Source: Himantopus leucocephalus
Taxonomy: Eukaryota > Chordata > Aves > Charadriiformes > Recurvirostridae
Length of the DNA: 64,000 nucleotides
Assembly (NCBI GenBank): GCA_003993805.1
Contig: RSEF01000004.1
Span: forward strand, 73,878,054-73,942,053
Direction of reading: 5' to 3'
Under the pieces are notes generated by a model, which was given only the letters and a program-made list of their open reading frames with translations, had not been told where the DNA came from and did no database searches. The first letter of the stretch is position 1, and each line of letters begins with the position of its first letter. A program made the translations under genes and the position numbers. This document shows, piece after piece, positions 52,553 to 63,998 of this stretch.

Positions 52553-53395
52553 TTTTTTTTTGGTTTTACTTGTGTTCCCGTTTTTTCAGTTCTGGTTTCT
52601 TCATAGGCTCTGTTCAAATTCCTGTATTTTTAATTATTGCTATGATCAAAAATTGAAAACTCATTAAGAATAGGAAAATTATTGAGGAAATACTTCTATA
52701 GTTGCCTTACCACCTTCATATATTTTTTTTCTTTATGGTTGTTGATTTTACATGGTGGTTTTTTTCACAGACTTGGCAATTTAAATTCCTTTGAATCATC
52801 CTTAATGTTCTTGATGCATTTTTTTAAAACTGCTTCTTACATTTGCTGCTATTGCCTTTTATAATTATGGTTTTCCTCTAAGAAGTGTATTATGTAGTCT
52901 GACTTATACTTCCTCTGTTTTATTCACCCTGGACGTAATGGTGAAAGCCTTCTTTTATTATCTCATATCCCAAGCACATTAAGACCTGGTTCCTTAATTG
53001 AATTCTAAACATCTAAGCTACTGCAAAAGTTTCTGTCTCTCATGGCTTTATATGGAGTCTCATGGAGAATCTCAATAAAGCTTTCCTCTTGAGTTAGATT
53101 ATGACACTCTTTTTGGAAAAAAAAAAGTGAAATTGAGACTATGAAAACACTGCAATTCGCAATTCAAAGACAAAAACTTCACCAGCATTTTAAACCATAA
53201 ATTTTAAGCCAGCCTGTCTAAAGGCTCAGCATTTAACAAAGAGGTAGTGGTGCTGCCACTGGTTCTCTCTGTGTTATCTCCTTGCCTGTAATGTTGCCAG
53301 AATTCTTTGTGTGCTCGGGTTCCCTCTGTTGTGCATGGTGTGAGTAGTTGGGTCTACGGAGAACTTTGTCCAGTTGACATAAATAGTGGGGAGAG

Positions 53396-53409
53396 ATATA
53401 TATATATAT
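53396..53409. repeat. (TA)7 microsatellite
   Basis: Short perfect TA run. Confidence 0.85.
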
Positions 53410-54954
53410 TTTCAGGCTCTGAGTTAACAGGAATTCTATGTTAATATTTATAATTTCTTGGTTCTATATGTAATCACAACCATATTTATTACACTGATTT
53501 TGCCATTAGTTTTCCAATCTGCATAAGTTTTTGCAGAATTTACCAATAGAACCTGAACAACTCAGAGGTATCTGATCCCAGAATTAAGCATAATGTGCCA
53601 CCTTATAAATCCAAAAATTTGAATTATATGCAGCAGGTGTGATGAGTCCACAGAACATAACACTCTCCAAAAATAAGCTTTCTGTGTCTATTATCTTTAG
53701 CTCAGCACTTTCTAGAAAAATTTTCCTCATCATTTTTCTTAATGAGGAAAGCCAACGACATTCCGTCTATAGCCCATCTTTTTTCTTCTTTTCCTTCTTG
53801 CTGTTGTACTTACTGCTTCACTCCTATTTTTCAATTAAAGCTGCAGTAAGAATGACTCATTGGTCAAGGACAACTACCGCCTAATATTGAAAGAGCAAAT
53901 AAGGAAAACAAAGGCAGAGAAGAATTTTTCCAATTTGTTTCCTAGCAGTGACACAAATCTTTAATAATGTTTTCATTGATTACACTCTCTTGCTCAGCAT
54001 TTACGCTAACAGAAAAATTATTACAGTCTGTAATGTGCAGGACTTAAGCACTGATGAATGATTTACTGTGTCTATCAGCTACTTAATTAGAATTAATTAT
54101 TCATAGACTTCCCTGATGAAAGACCTCATTATTACAATAATCATATAATGTAGGTTGTCAGTGTTTTCTGCAATACCTTGCCTAATGGGGTTATAGAAAT
54201 TGCTTGTGATTTTAGTCTAGCAAAAACAAAGATTAGAAAGAAGCCCTGAAATGCGGTCTGGCAGAATTTTCTCACTGCTCTACATCAAGGCAATCCAGGA
54301 GATTGCACAGCCCGGTGTCTGGCCCAGACCAACGCCTCCACAGGAGCACGGGGTGAGGACATGCCGTTGTCCAAGTAGGCTGTGAGAGATGCGGTATGTT
54401 CCTAGGGAGGCTGTGGCAGGACCTCAGCAGGCGTGATGTGGGACTGAGATCTGGGGAGAACGGGAGCAGGTGAGTGGCCGTTCTGCCTGCAGGCAGACTT
54501 CTGCAGACTGCTGAGGTGCTGGGCTGAAACCTTTCAAGAAGCTGGTGCCTCTCTAGAGAATGTCAGCTATTGCTAACTGGCATTAACTAACGTTAGCAGA
54601 TGTTAACTTGTGGGAGGCAGGAGGAGGAGAGCAAGGGTAGCAGGTTCTCTGAGGGAGCTGGAGAGCCAAGGCTGTCTTGTGGAGCGTGAGAGTCCTCAGG
54701 GTGAATGCCATGAAGATTCCCGGCACTGCACACTTTCCTTGCAGATCCAGATGAGACGATGTCTTTGTTAGGACACCTCTGCCTGAATCATCCCTGAACG
54801 TTTTCCCTTTTTGAGGTGTTCCTTAGAGTTTCCAGTTAACTTTAAGGAGCACCCGCTTATTTTAAGGTGGAGTTCCTTCTATTTCAGATAAGAAGAAATG
54901 GCAGAAACTTGGTTGGATGAAGTTAAGCTCGCTTGAAAGGAGTATTTTCTCTGC

Positions 54955-55161
54955 CATGTGCTGCTTTTGTCTTCATCACCTACACTGTAGCATAGCAGCA
55001 GCCCCTGAGGAGAGGTCAGTGATTAGCAAACGAAATGCACGGCATGGAGAAAACCAANCATGTGCTGCTTTTGTCTTCATCACCTACACCATAGCATAGC
55101 AGCAGCCCCTGAGGAGAGGTCAGTGATTAGCAAACGAAATGCACGGAATGGAGAAAACCAA
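54955..55161. repeat. Near-identical adjacent copies around single N (55058)
   Basis: Positions 54955-55057 and 55059-55161 are 103-bp copies with about 3 mismatches. Confidence 0.87.
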
Positions 55162-58100
55162 GTTGTAACAGCTACATGGCTGCATATATCGTAGAAATTC
55201 CAGGAGCATTAGTTTTAATGAGTTACTTTATTAAAAAGATATTGTTCACATAACATATTCAAGACTTTACTCTCCAGTTACTGGGAGGACACTGAATTAG
55301 CAAAGACTGTATAAACGAGGCTTGAGGACTCTCACTTCGGCAGCATGCTTAAACCCAAACTGGAGAGAAAATGACCTGTTTACAACCAGAAATGGAACCA
55401 TTGATATGTCATTGCTTTCTTGCTCATGGTGTAAGCTGTAGTTCCTTATATTTACTTTGTGACTAACAAAAAGCTTTCAGCTTTTGCATTTTTAGATAGC
55501 ATTTCCCAATGGTGCTCACTATGGTATCTCATGTGGCAAAGGCGAAAGAAGCAAATGGAATTAGTTTGTTAGTGTTTTATCTGGACCGGAAAAAGAAAGT
55601 GAGAATGAAAACAGCCTGAGAACGTGGCATCTTCTTACAAATGTGAATTTCTGCCTTGAAACATAAGCTCTAACTCCTTATTTTGTCTTGATGGTGTTTG
55701 GTGGGAGATTTCCCAACAAAATTGGATCTGAACTTTTAGATATTCTAGATCTACTTTTAAGCTACCTGGAAAGAACCAGGGCAACCAGCATCTATCCATC
55801 TATTCTTGGAAATGAGGCTAAGTTTACCTACCTTAGATTTCAAAAGGAAGATCTCAACCTGTCTAAGCAGTAAATGATCTGAACTACTTTCTGTCTTGTG
55901 ATTGATGGATGATGGCTGTCAAGTCGAGCTGCTGAAGTATCTCATTTAGGCTTATTAGTAGGGTTGAGAGCCATTGACTTGTTCTGCTTGGGTTTCATCT
56001 GGAACAAACTTTTAGTGTTCGGCACATACCCATAAATGCCTAGTAAGGAGAAAGGCCCAGCTGGCGGCTGTGGTGATCGCTAGATCGCGGGCTATTAGCT
56101 TAGTGCTGTGGAGGTTGTGAAGGTAAGAGTTACTTCTCACAGGAAAATGCGAGTCGCAGAAATGTGGGGAAGGAGGAAGGAAAGGAGGAGGTTGGGAAAG
56201 GAAGGGAAATGGAGCAATCCCCTTCCCTCCTTCTGCAAAGAACATGAGAGACTTTGTGCAGTTAGCTAGTATTGCTCATCTGACAAAAAGCATTTAAACA
56301 ATTTTGAACTTTCTGTGAAGTTAGTATAAAATAGCAGTGCTTAGAATAGTACATCATTATTAAATCTGAAATTGTTTCAAAGTCCCCCTTTTCCTCCTAC
56401 TCCACACATTACATAGACACAGTTACTGTTATTTTTATGCTTAACTCCCAGTAGGTCTGAAAATGAACAATGAAGTAATGCTCATATCGTGGAATTAGGA
56501 AAAAATACATACACCATTGAATTCTGCTTCAGTTACACAGGTCTGTAGCATGTATGGGGAAGCCTGTTCCTCAGCTCTGGGCTGAAACTGGTTCAACCGA
56601 AGCTAATAGTAGCCCTTTAGCTTTTTCAGTATTTGAAAATATAGAAATCAATTTAAAAAATTTCTCTTGACTCGCTTGAAATTATTGCACTACCATCTTC
56701 TCTTCAGTAGACGTAAAGCTTTAGATTTTTGTCCGAGCCCATCAAATAATCGTTGTCATCTTGTAAATGATGAAAATTTGTTTTTACCCACGAGTTCTGG
56801 CTGTGATGTTGCTGCTGACATAGAGCTGGTGGGGGCGAGGTATCACTGCCCTCAGAAAATACCCCAAGTCTGTAGTGCCATCCAGTGCAGTCTGGTCGGG
56901 GGAAGGTGTAAAGGATGGAGTGGCCACTTTGGCGTGTTTATTTACTGGGATGCATACCATCGTGTGGCAGACTGCCTGTATTGCATCGACACGGGAAAGA
57001 AGAGGCTTGGAAAGCTTTGGAAGACCTTTTTTTGCCACTGCCGTGGCAAAATTCAACATAAGTAGATGTTATGACAGATACCGAAAGGAAGGGTCAGCTG
57101 CCGGGGAAAGGGAAGTAATTGCTTGATCACTTTCCTGTTTCTTTCTGTGAGCTTGAATGGGGATGAGTTCAGCAGAATTAGGCATCGTGGGTTTTTGGTT
57201 TTCCCCAGATATTTGGGAATGTTCATCTGGGATGGTGCTAATAACGAGTCAAAACAACTCTTAGCTTCCTACGGGAAAAAGTGTTCGCACTTATGCCAGT
57301 GACTCAAATTAATTTCACTTACCATATGAGTCAAATATGAATCATGACAGATAGAAGCGTAATTCCTGATTGTCTTGTGATTATTTGCTCTTCCTGAAAG
57401 CCCTGTGTATACATTTGGCTAAATTTTTTTTGTGGTATCATCAACGTATTTTAACCTGTCATTACATTTTTGAACCACAAATATTTTTCTTTACTGTTTA
57501 TGATAGTATCTTCAATATCTTTGTTCTATAGCTATTCATAACTCACCGTTTATACTGCCATAAAAGCATGCTAGGTCTACTGTGGGGGACCGAGGCACAG
57601 TTTAGGCCTAAGCTAGCATGGGACTGGACATTGCAATAACAAGGTTATAAAATATTTCAGTCACCACTTTGAATACAGGTGTGTTTACTCGCACTGGATT
57701 TCATAATGTGCATTCCTTCTTAGAGAGCTGGGAAAACAATGCAGTCATATTTGCATTAGGAAAAAAAGGTGGGTCAAAACTACCATGACCAAAAGGACTG
57801 GGGAGAAGACAAAAGAAGTATAAACATGATGTTTTGTGCCAGTGTTTTACAAAATGAATGTGGTTGTCACTAAGGAGAGATTTGTCTTGGCTTTCTTAAT
57901 GCCAATGGTACTCTTATTTAACTCTAAGTAATGTTGTGTTGGATAAATTTCACTTTGTCCCCATACAAATTTCAGAATTCAGTTTGCCATTATTAAGGAA
58001 TCCTGGTTTTACTGGAGCAGACAAATATCTGATTTTAAAATGTCTGACTAATTAAATTCAGGCTTAACAAAAACACAATATTTACAAATTTTGTACTCTT

Positions 58101-58310
58101 CCAGGACTGGATGATCACACAGCTGTTTTTCCACAGTGTAATGGTGGCAATCACAGACTGGGAATGGTGTGAGTGTATATTTTTATTAAACCATAGGACC
58201 ATCTTCATGGATTGGGGCCTTGGATCATGTCTTTTAACATCCTCTATGTATCACAAGCCATTATATTTCTTCCATCTACTCCTGGATGGAGCCCAGTCCC
58301 TTGGGTGCTC

Positions 58311-58421
58311 CTAAAAGGTATCCAACTTGATTTTAGGACATTAATGTGCATTTGCCTTCAGTTTCNCTAAAAGGTATCCAACTTGATTTTAGGACATTAA
58401 TGTGCATTTTCCTTCAGTTTC
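58311..58421. repeat. Near-identical adjacent copies around single N (58366)
   Basis: Positions 58311-58365 and 58367-58421 are 55-bp copies with one mismatch. Confidence 0.88.
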
Positions 58422-58635
58422 TCATATTCCATGGTGTCTGAATGGAGTTGGACAGAAACTCAGCTGGGTATTGTCATGTCTAAATAACGTGATGCTGTGC
58501 CTGCTTGGAGATCCCTGGGCGAGTTTTNCTCATATTCCATGGTGTCTGAATGGAGTTGGACAGAAACTCAGCAGGGTATTGTCAGGTCTAAATAACGTGA
58601 TGCTGTGCCTGGTTGGAGATCCCTGGGCGAGTTTT
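58421..58635. repeat. Near-identical adjacent copies around single N (58528)
   Basis: Positions 58421-58527 and 58529-58635 are 107-bp copies with about 3 mismatches. This follows directly on the previous join, so three short contig ends are stacked here. The 137-codon open frame across it is produced by the join. Confidence 0.88.
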
Positions 58636-59147
58636 GAGCAAGCTGGCTCACGATGTAGGGCAGCCTTATGCAGAGGTACTAGCACAAATTCTGGAAGCAA
58701 TCGAGGAGGAGATGACACAGGGAGCAAACAACCCTTGTCTCTCAGCTGGGCTTGTTTGCACTGCACTGCTGCGTCAGCACGACTTTCCACCGCTAGCTTG
58801 ACAAACGCTGGCTAGTATCTTGATCAGTGCTGCAGCATGTTCACAGTTTTCTGCTCTATTTTCTCCAGTCGTGAATCATTTCTTTCACTCTTGCCGGCAC
58901 TGCATGCAAGCATACACCCAAGCTTTATTACCATACGCTAACACTGGGTTCATCAATACCAAATCCACTAGCTTATATTAATTTTCCAACAATCTAGATG
59001 AATTTCTGAAACTAGTATTACTCAGAGATATTTTCCAGATTCACTGCTTTTCTGATTCATTTGTTTTGGCTGTTTAGTCTGTATTCATTGCTTCTAGATG
59101 TAAAAACCTACATTTTGCCGAGTTGAACTGTGATTTTGAGGTGTCGT

Positions 59148-59172
59148 CCCCCCCCCNCCCCCCCCCCCCCCC
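59148..59172. repeat. Poly-C run with N at 59157
   Basis: An almost pure C tract of about 25 bp interrupted by one N, probably a homopolymer sequencing failure. The true length is unknown. Confidence 0.9.
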
Positions 59173-60206
59173 GACTTGTTTGCCATTTCTTAATCTTTTT
59201 AACATGCACTTTATTGATACTGTGTAATACTGAGTTGTAGTCATATTTTGTAATGTTGCAGTACATCAAATACCTTACAGAGCTGTGTAGATTGCATCTG
59301 CTTAGTTATTTTAAATCAACATAACTTATGCTCTTAAAAAATGCAATTAGATTTGTTTGACAAAACTAATCTATTTCCTATAAAACCATGTTGAGTAACA
59401 TTAGCTAGATTCCTGCAATTCTTAATCAAATAAATCATGTACCAGCTTCTTCTTGATTTTATCCAGGATTGATATGCAAAATTATACTCTTTTTGCATCC
59501 TTTTTCTGTTTTGCAAACACTTCTTACCAAGAAACCCATAATAGACAGTGCATTTGTATACAGCAGCTGGGCAGTTGAGAATGCATTAATTAGTATATTA
59601 CAGCAGTGGCACTTATTATTTATTATGTCATCATCAGAGAACACAATTAAGTTATTGTAGAGTTGCTATGGTTTCCAAAAGAGGTACAGTGCAGACTAAT
59701 TACCTCAAGATGCCAGATGGTGCTGAATAATTCCTGAGCAAATGCCCCATCACCTCTGCCTCTCCTGCGTTTGTATAGTAAACAAAACATTGATAAAATG
59801 GAGGCTGAGAATGTAGTGATTTCCCTTTATAGGTCTCCACAGGTTTCTGTTTGCCCTGAGCATATTTACATTCTTCAGACTTTATTGTTTAATTTTCTCC
59901 CATCTGTGCAAAGATCCTAATGAATGAACTGCAAACAGGCATGTAAGAAAACTCTGCTGCTGGACATCTTGACTGCAAATGCTTCATCTGCGCTATACCA
60001 GCAATTGTTGTATCATCTGTCATGCTTATCCCAAGGATATGTTGGATAGAAAGATACCTGATCCTGACCGCAGGGCAAGTAAGCTATAAGAGACAGTTTA
60101 AGCACCATCTACACCCAAGATTTCCCTTTAGCCTAAAAACTCACCACTTTGTAGATCATGGGGACATCCTACAGTGCAGCAACGTAGATGAACATCTATT
60201 TGGACT

Positions 60207-60310
60207 TTCATGGAATCATAGAATCATTTTGTTGGATGAGACCTTTAAGATCATCAAGTCCAACTGTTAACCTAACACAGACTTTAAACCTGACCTATAG
60301 GATGCTCCAC
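60207..60310 (-). mobile_element. CR1-type LINE 3' end, short fragment
   Basis: The plus strand reads tcatagaatcattttgttgg, then gacctttaagatcatcaagtc, caactgttaacctaacac. This is the reverse complement of an avian CR1 3' end. It has the opposite orientation to the other three CR1 copies. Confidence 0.85.
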
Positions 60311-61412
60311 ATAGCAGCGTACGTGCAATCATTTGGATTTTAAAAAACTGCAAAGCTTAAAGACAGTGAAGTTTGAGGCCACTCAGTCTTAGAGACAAGG
60401 CATTCTTGTAGATCTGTGCATGACCATGTGGCTGCTTTCTCTTTCTTCTGTTTTGCTGGTCAATTTGTTAGTTGGGTGCCTGCAAAATCTTCCATTATAC
60501 AGCCTGAGAGGCAAATAAATAGATGAACTCCAGGTCTGCACGTGTAGTAAGTACCAAACTACAACTTTACCATCAGGGGATACAACAAAATGTGAGGCCA
60601 CAAAGAAAAGTCTTTGGGATAGTGTGTCAGAGACGCGTGCCGTAGCCCCAGAATTCTGGCTGTCCTGAGTGTCAGTCCACAACCAGACAACCTGCAGCAT
60701 CAGGTCAGTACAACAAGTAGGTCAGCCGTTGGGCAAGGGCTTTTGTGCCCTACTTCTGTTACTGGTATCACAGGATTGCCAATGCACTGCCCTAAGAAAC
60801 AGCCTTTTAATTTAGTTTATCCTCCATTTAGAGTTTAAATTCAGATTTGCAGTGTGGTTGGTCTAGGAAAACAGCGACAAAAAAATGGAACAGCAAATGT
60901 TTCCCCTCCAAATTCAGAGCTTGCCTATACCGAGCTTGTTTAGGCTTTCCCTGGTATTTGGGGTTATCTAATTGATATCTCATCTCTACACAGCTTCATG
61001 GGGCTTGCTTGTCTCTGAGCTGGTCCAAGTTGGTGGGGGTCCAGGGTTTTTTGAGCTTCTCTGTGGGGTTTCAGTGATTCCTGTTATGGGGACTCTCATG
61101 AGCACAGGTAACAGAGGCAGCCACAGATGCAGCAGTTTGCATGTCAGTCTCTGGGTTCTGCTTCAGGAGAAGGTCCAGGGGACCCAGGGGACAAGGTCCA
61201 GGGTGAATGGTGAATGACAGGGAAACCTCTGAGAAACTTAAGGGTGCCTGCTACTGCTGGGTAAGGATGAGGCAAGGGGAGATACAAGGCTATGATCCCA
61301 ACGAAGCTCTAGCAACTTCTGATAAGCATGATCAGCTACCCTTGACCCAGAGTGATTGAAACCTTTGTTGCAGCTGCCACCAGTTAGAGAGGATCAAGCA
61401 CCCTTTTAGCTG

Positions 61413-61871
61413 GTGCTTGGGACAGGCTATATAAGAGCTTGGTGCTTAGTTGTGGTGGTCACAAGTGATAGAGCAGTTTTGCCAGGAGCTGGCTGGGCTG
61501 TTGTCCCTGCTAGAGCAGAGGTTTTGGCACAGACTGCGCTTCAGATTGTGGATCTAGTCCTACAACTTCCAGGCTGCATAAGTTCCTGGGGCCTCTCTCT
61601 GATGCCAGGAGAGAGAGGCAGGAGCCTGTCCTGCAGGAGCTGTGTCACCTTGGAAGAGCTGTGCCAGCAAATGGAAGAGTTACAAAAGGAAGAGAGCAGT
61701 CTGTGCAGCATTGGAGAAGGTGGGATCTTCTCTGAGGTGCAGAAGCTTGAACAGCCTCGGACCCTAACTGTGGTAAAGAAGCGGGCAGTGTCTACACCTA
61801 GTGGTGAGAAGGGGAAGCTGGTGACTTCTAGCACCAAGAGGAAGGATACTGCCCCATCTAAGGGCTTATGA
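61413..61871 (+). pseudogene. Retroelement-like ORF (ORF1-type, coiled coil), decayed
   Basis: A 152-codon open frame. The part after residue about 63 reads MPGERGRSL, CRSC, TLEELCQQMEELQKE and later KLVTSSTKRKDTAPS. This order of a CxxC pair, a short Leu/Glu-rich coiled coil and a KLVTS-K-rich stretch resembles ORF1-type proteins of avian retroelements (probably CR1) as I remember them. The frame stops just before the single-N join at 61879, and no esterase or reverse transcriptase follows. The ATG at 61413 lies upstream of the TATA box, so the natural start, if any, would be further in (about 61602). It could instead be a chance frame in GC-richer DNA. Confidence 0.4.
61428..61435 (+). promoter_or_regulatory. 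TATA box-like motif
   Basis: TATATAAG inside ggctatataagagctt, a close match to a vertebrate core TATA element. It sits upstream of the coiled-coil ORF and could be the promoter of the retroelement or of a short transcript. Inference. Confidence 0.4.
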
Positions 61872-61896
61872 GTATGAANGGGCTTACGAGTATGAA
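61862..61896. repeat. Short duplicated overlap around single N (61879)
   Basis: gggcttatgagtatgaa (61862-61878) and gggcttacgagtatgaa (61880-61896), one mismatch. Confidence 0.8.
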
Positions 61897-63529
61897 ATAG
61901 GTCCACTACACTCAAAGGTGAAGAGGAGACAGATGTGGGCTCAAGCAGAGGATCTGGTCCGTCTCTAGTCCATAAGGAAGAGTTTGGTCAGGGGAAAGGA
62001 GGTGCAAGAATGGCAAAATGGTGGCTCTGGAAATAGAGTAAATTGGGAATAAGGTATAAAACAAAGTAAGGAACACAGGAGGGGGTGAATCTTCTGATGC
62101 TAGGAGCATAGATGTCTACAAACATTAATGAAGCTGACCTGTGGACTGGGATGCTGGACCACCTTCTGAGGTGCTGGAGGGAGGTCTCTTAGATAACCCA
62201 CTGGACTTTCCATCAGTTCTATGTGTGAGAGACTTGGTGTGGGGTACACTAAAGACAGATGGACTTGCAGCCAAGTACTAAATGGTGGGGGGGGAGGAAA
62301 GGGTGATAGAGCTGTAATTCAACACCGGTTGTGTGTGTTTCATAATAATTGAGTGATAATAGCTTTATAATTGTATGCAATAATTATGCAAAATGATATA
62401 ACTAAATCAGTAGTAGTGATATGCTTATCATTTAATTATATTATTAGGCAATTACTTTCTTAGTAGTGTATTTCTTAATCAGTAAATGCTTAATTGCTGT
62501 AGTCTCCTACGTCAGTAATATTTCAAGCCTGTAGGTTAGAGGGTGTGAGTTAGACTCATGAAGCAACAATGTCCAAAGGAGAACATACTTAAACCAGCAA
62601 AAATGTAAATATCAACTCTTATTTTGCAGTATTGGATCTTAGGTACAAAAATGGCTGTCTGCCTTGTCAGATTATTTAAGTATTTAAACAAGAAATTAGT
62701 TTAATCAATGGGATTTGCAGTCATTGCCTCAGTTCAAGCTCCATTTGAAAAGATCTTTTAATTTCTTATTCCTGCAAAAATTTTGGTTCTTTCTTGATTC
62801 CAACAAAGGAAATAATGGAAATGCACAGATCAAATGAAATACTACACTTTTCCCCTTAAAGTACTAGCTTCTTAGAAACACTGAAGACAGATTGCTTTCT
62901 CAGGTAAACAAGTTGGAAAAGAAAGCACTGTTAAAGCATCAGCCAGTTCACTTTAGGAATATGTATGTTTCCCGAGATAACACATTCAGCTGTACAGTTA
63001 GTTTGAGGATAATACATATAATTCTGGTATAATAAAATTATTTCATTACAGGAGCCAGAGAGGTATGAAATCACTTCTTGCATTACACCATCTATTGATC
63101 ATGAAACAGCAGATTGGGTAGTGTGATAACTTGTTGGGAAATGACTTAGCTGTAATCTATCTTGTTTCGGTCAGAGGAACTATGTATTTCTTGTATATAG
63201 CTAATAAACCCAGACTTTTCTGAACACAACTACTTATATTGCTGAAAGTTTACACGCTAGACATTCCAAATAATAATTTTATATACTGTAAAAAGTAGCA
63301 TAGAGATTCAACTCCTCCAAGAAGGAGGTCAGACATAGAAGGCAGGCAAAGTGTCGAGGCTGAGGTGTAGGGGAAGCAGACTGAGCAGGGTATCAGGGAT
63401 AATAAAAAAAACCCCAGGACTGTGGAATCTTTGCTCGCTATGCAAACATTTCTGTTATGGTTACTCTATTTGCCATGAATTTTGAATTTGATTAAAAGGC
63501 TTTCAGAAAATTGTTTGTAACAAAATATT

Positions 63530-63742
63530 TGCTCCTAATGTAATCATTACATATGAAACTAAAGGAAATCATTGTGCAAGTTAATATCTTTCTCACTCTG
63601 CTTTATTTTCTAGTTAATGGTGCCTGAAAGTTAGCNTGCTCCTAATGTAATCATTACATATGAAACTAAAGGAAATCATTATGCAAGTTAATATCTTTCT
63701 CATTCTGCTTTATTTTCTAGTTAATGGTGCCTGAAAGTTAGA
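63530..63742. repeat. Near-identical adjacent copies around single N (63636)
   Basis: Positions 63530-63635 and 63637-63742 are about 106-bp copies with about 2-3 mismatches. Confidence 0.87.
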
Positions 63743-63816
63743 GGAAAATGTTAAAGTTGGGACAAGTATGGACAGAGAAAAAAGAAGTTGCAAAGACAGC
63801 AAATATGACACTGTAC

Positions 63817-63998
63817 AGGAGCACTAACGTACATAAATAGTTTGTCTAATTGATCAACAAATGCTGAAGTTGTGATATACACATGAAATACATCAATACG
63901 TGTTTTTTAGAAAAGAAAGATCACCAGCATTTTTAACTTACNAGGAGCACTAACGTACATAAATAGTTTGTCTAATTGATCAACAAGTGCTGAAGAAG
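63817..63998. repeat. Duplicated segment around single N (63942)
   Basis: The segment starting aggagcactaacgtac at 63817 recurs at 63943, directly after the N, for about 50 bp. It then diverges at the window end. Unlike the other cases the two copies are separated by about 70 bp of other sequence before the N. Confidence 0.8.

Noticed and set aside
52402..52667. Open frames containing a run of unknown residues
   Set aside because: They are created by translating through the 100-N gap.
58402..58815. 137-codon plus-strand frame with an internal duplication
   Set aside because: It runs through the single-N contig join at 58528. The repeated half is the assembly duplication, and no homology is recognised.
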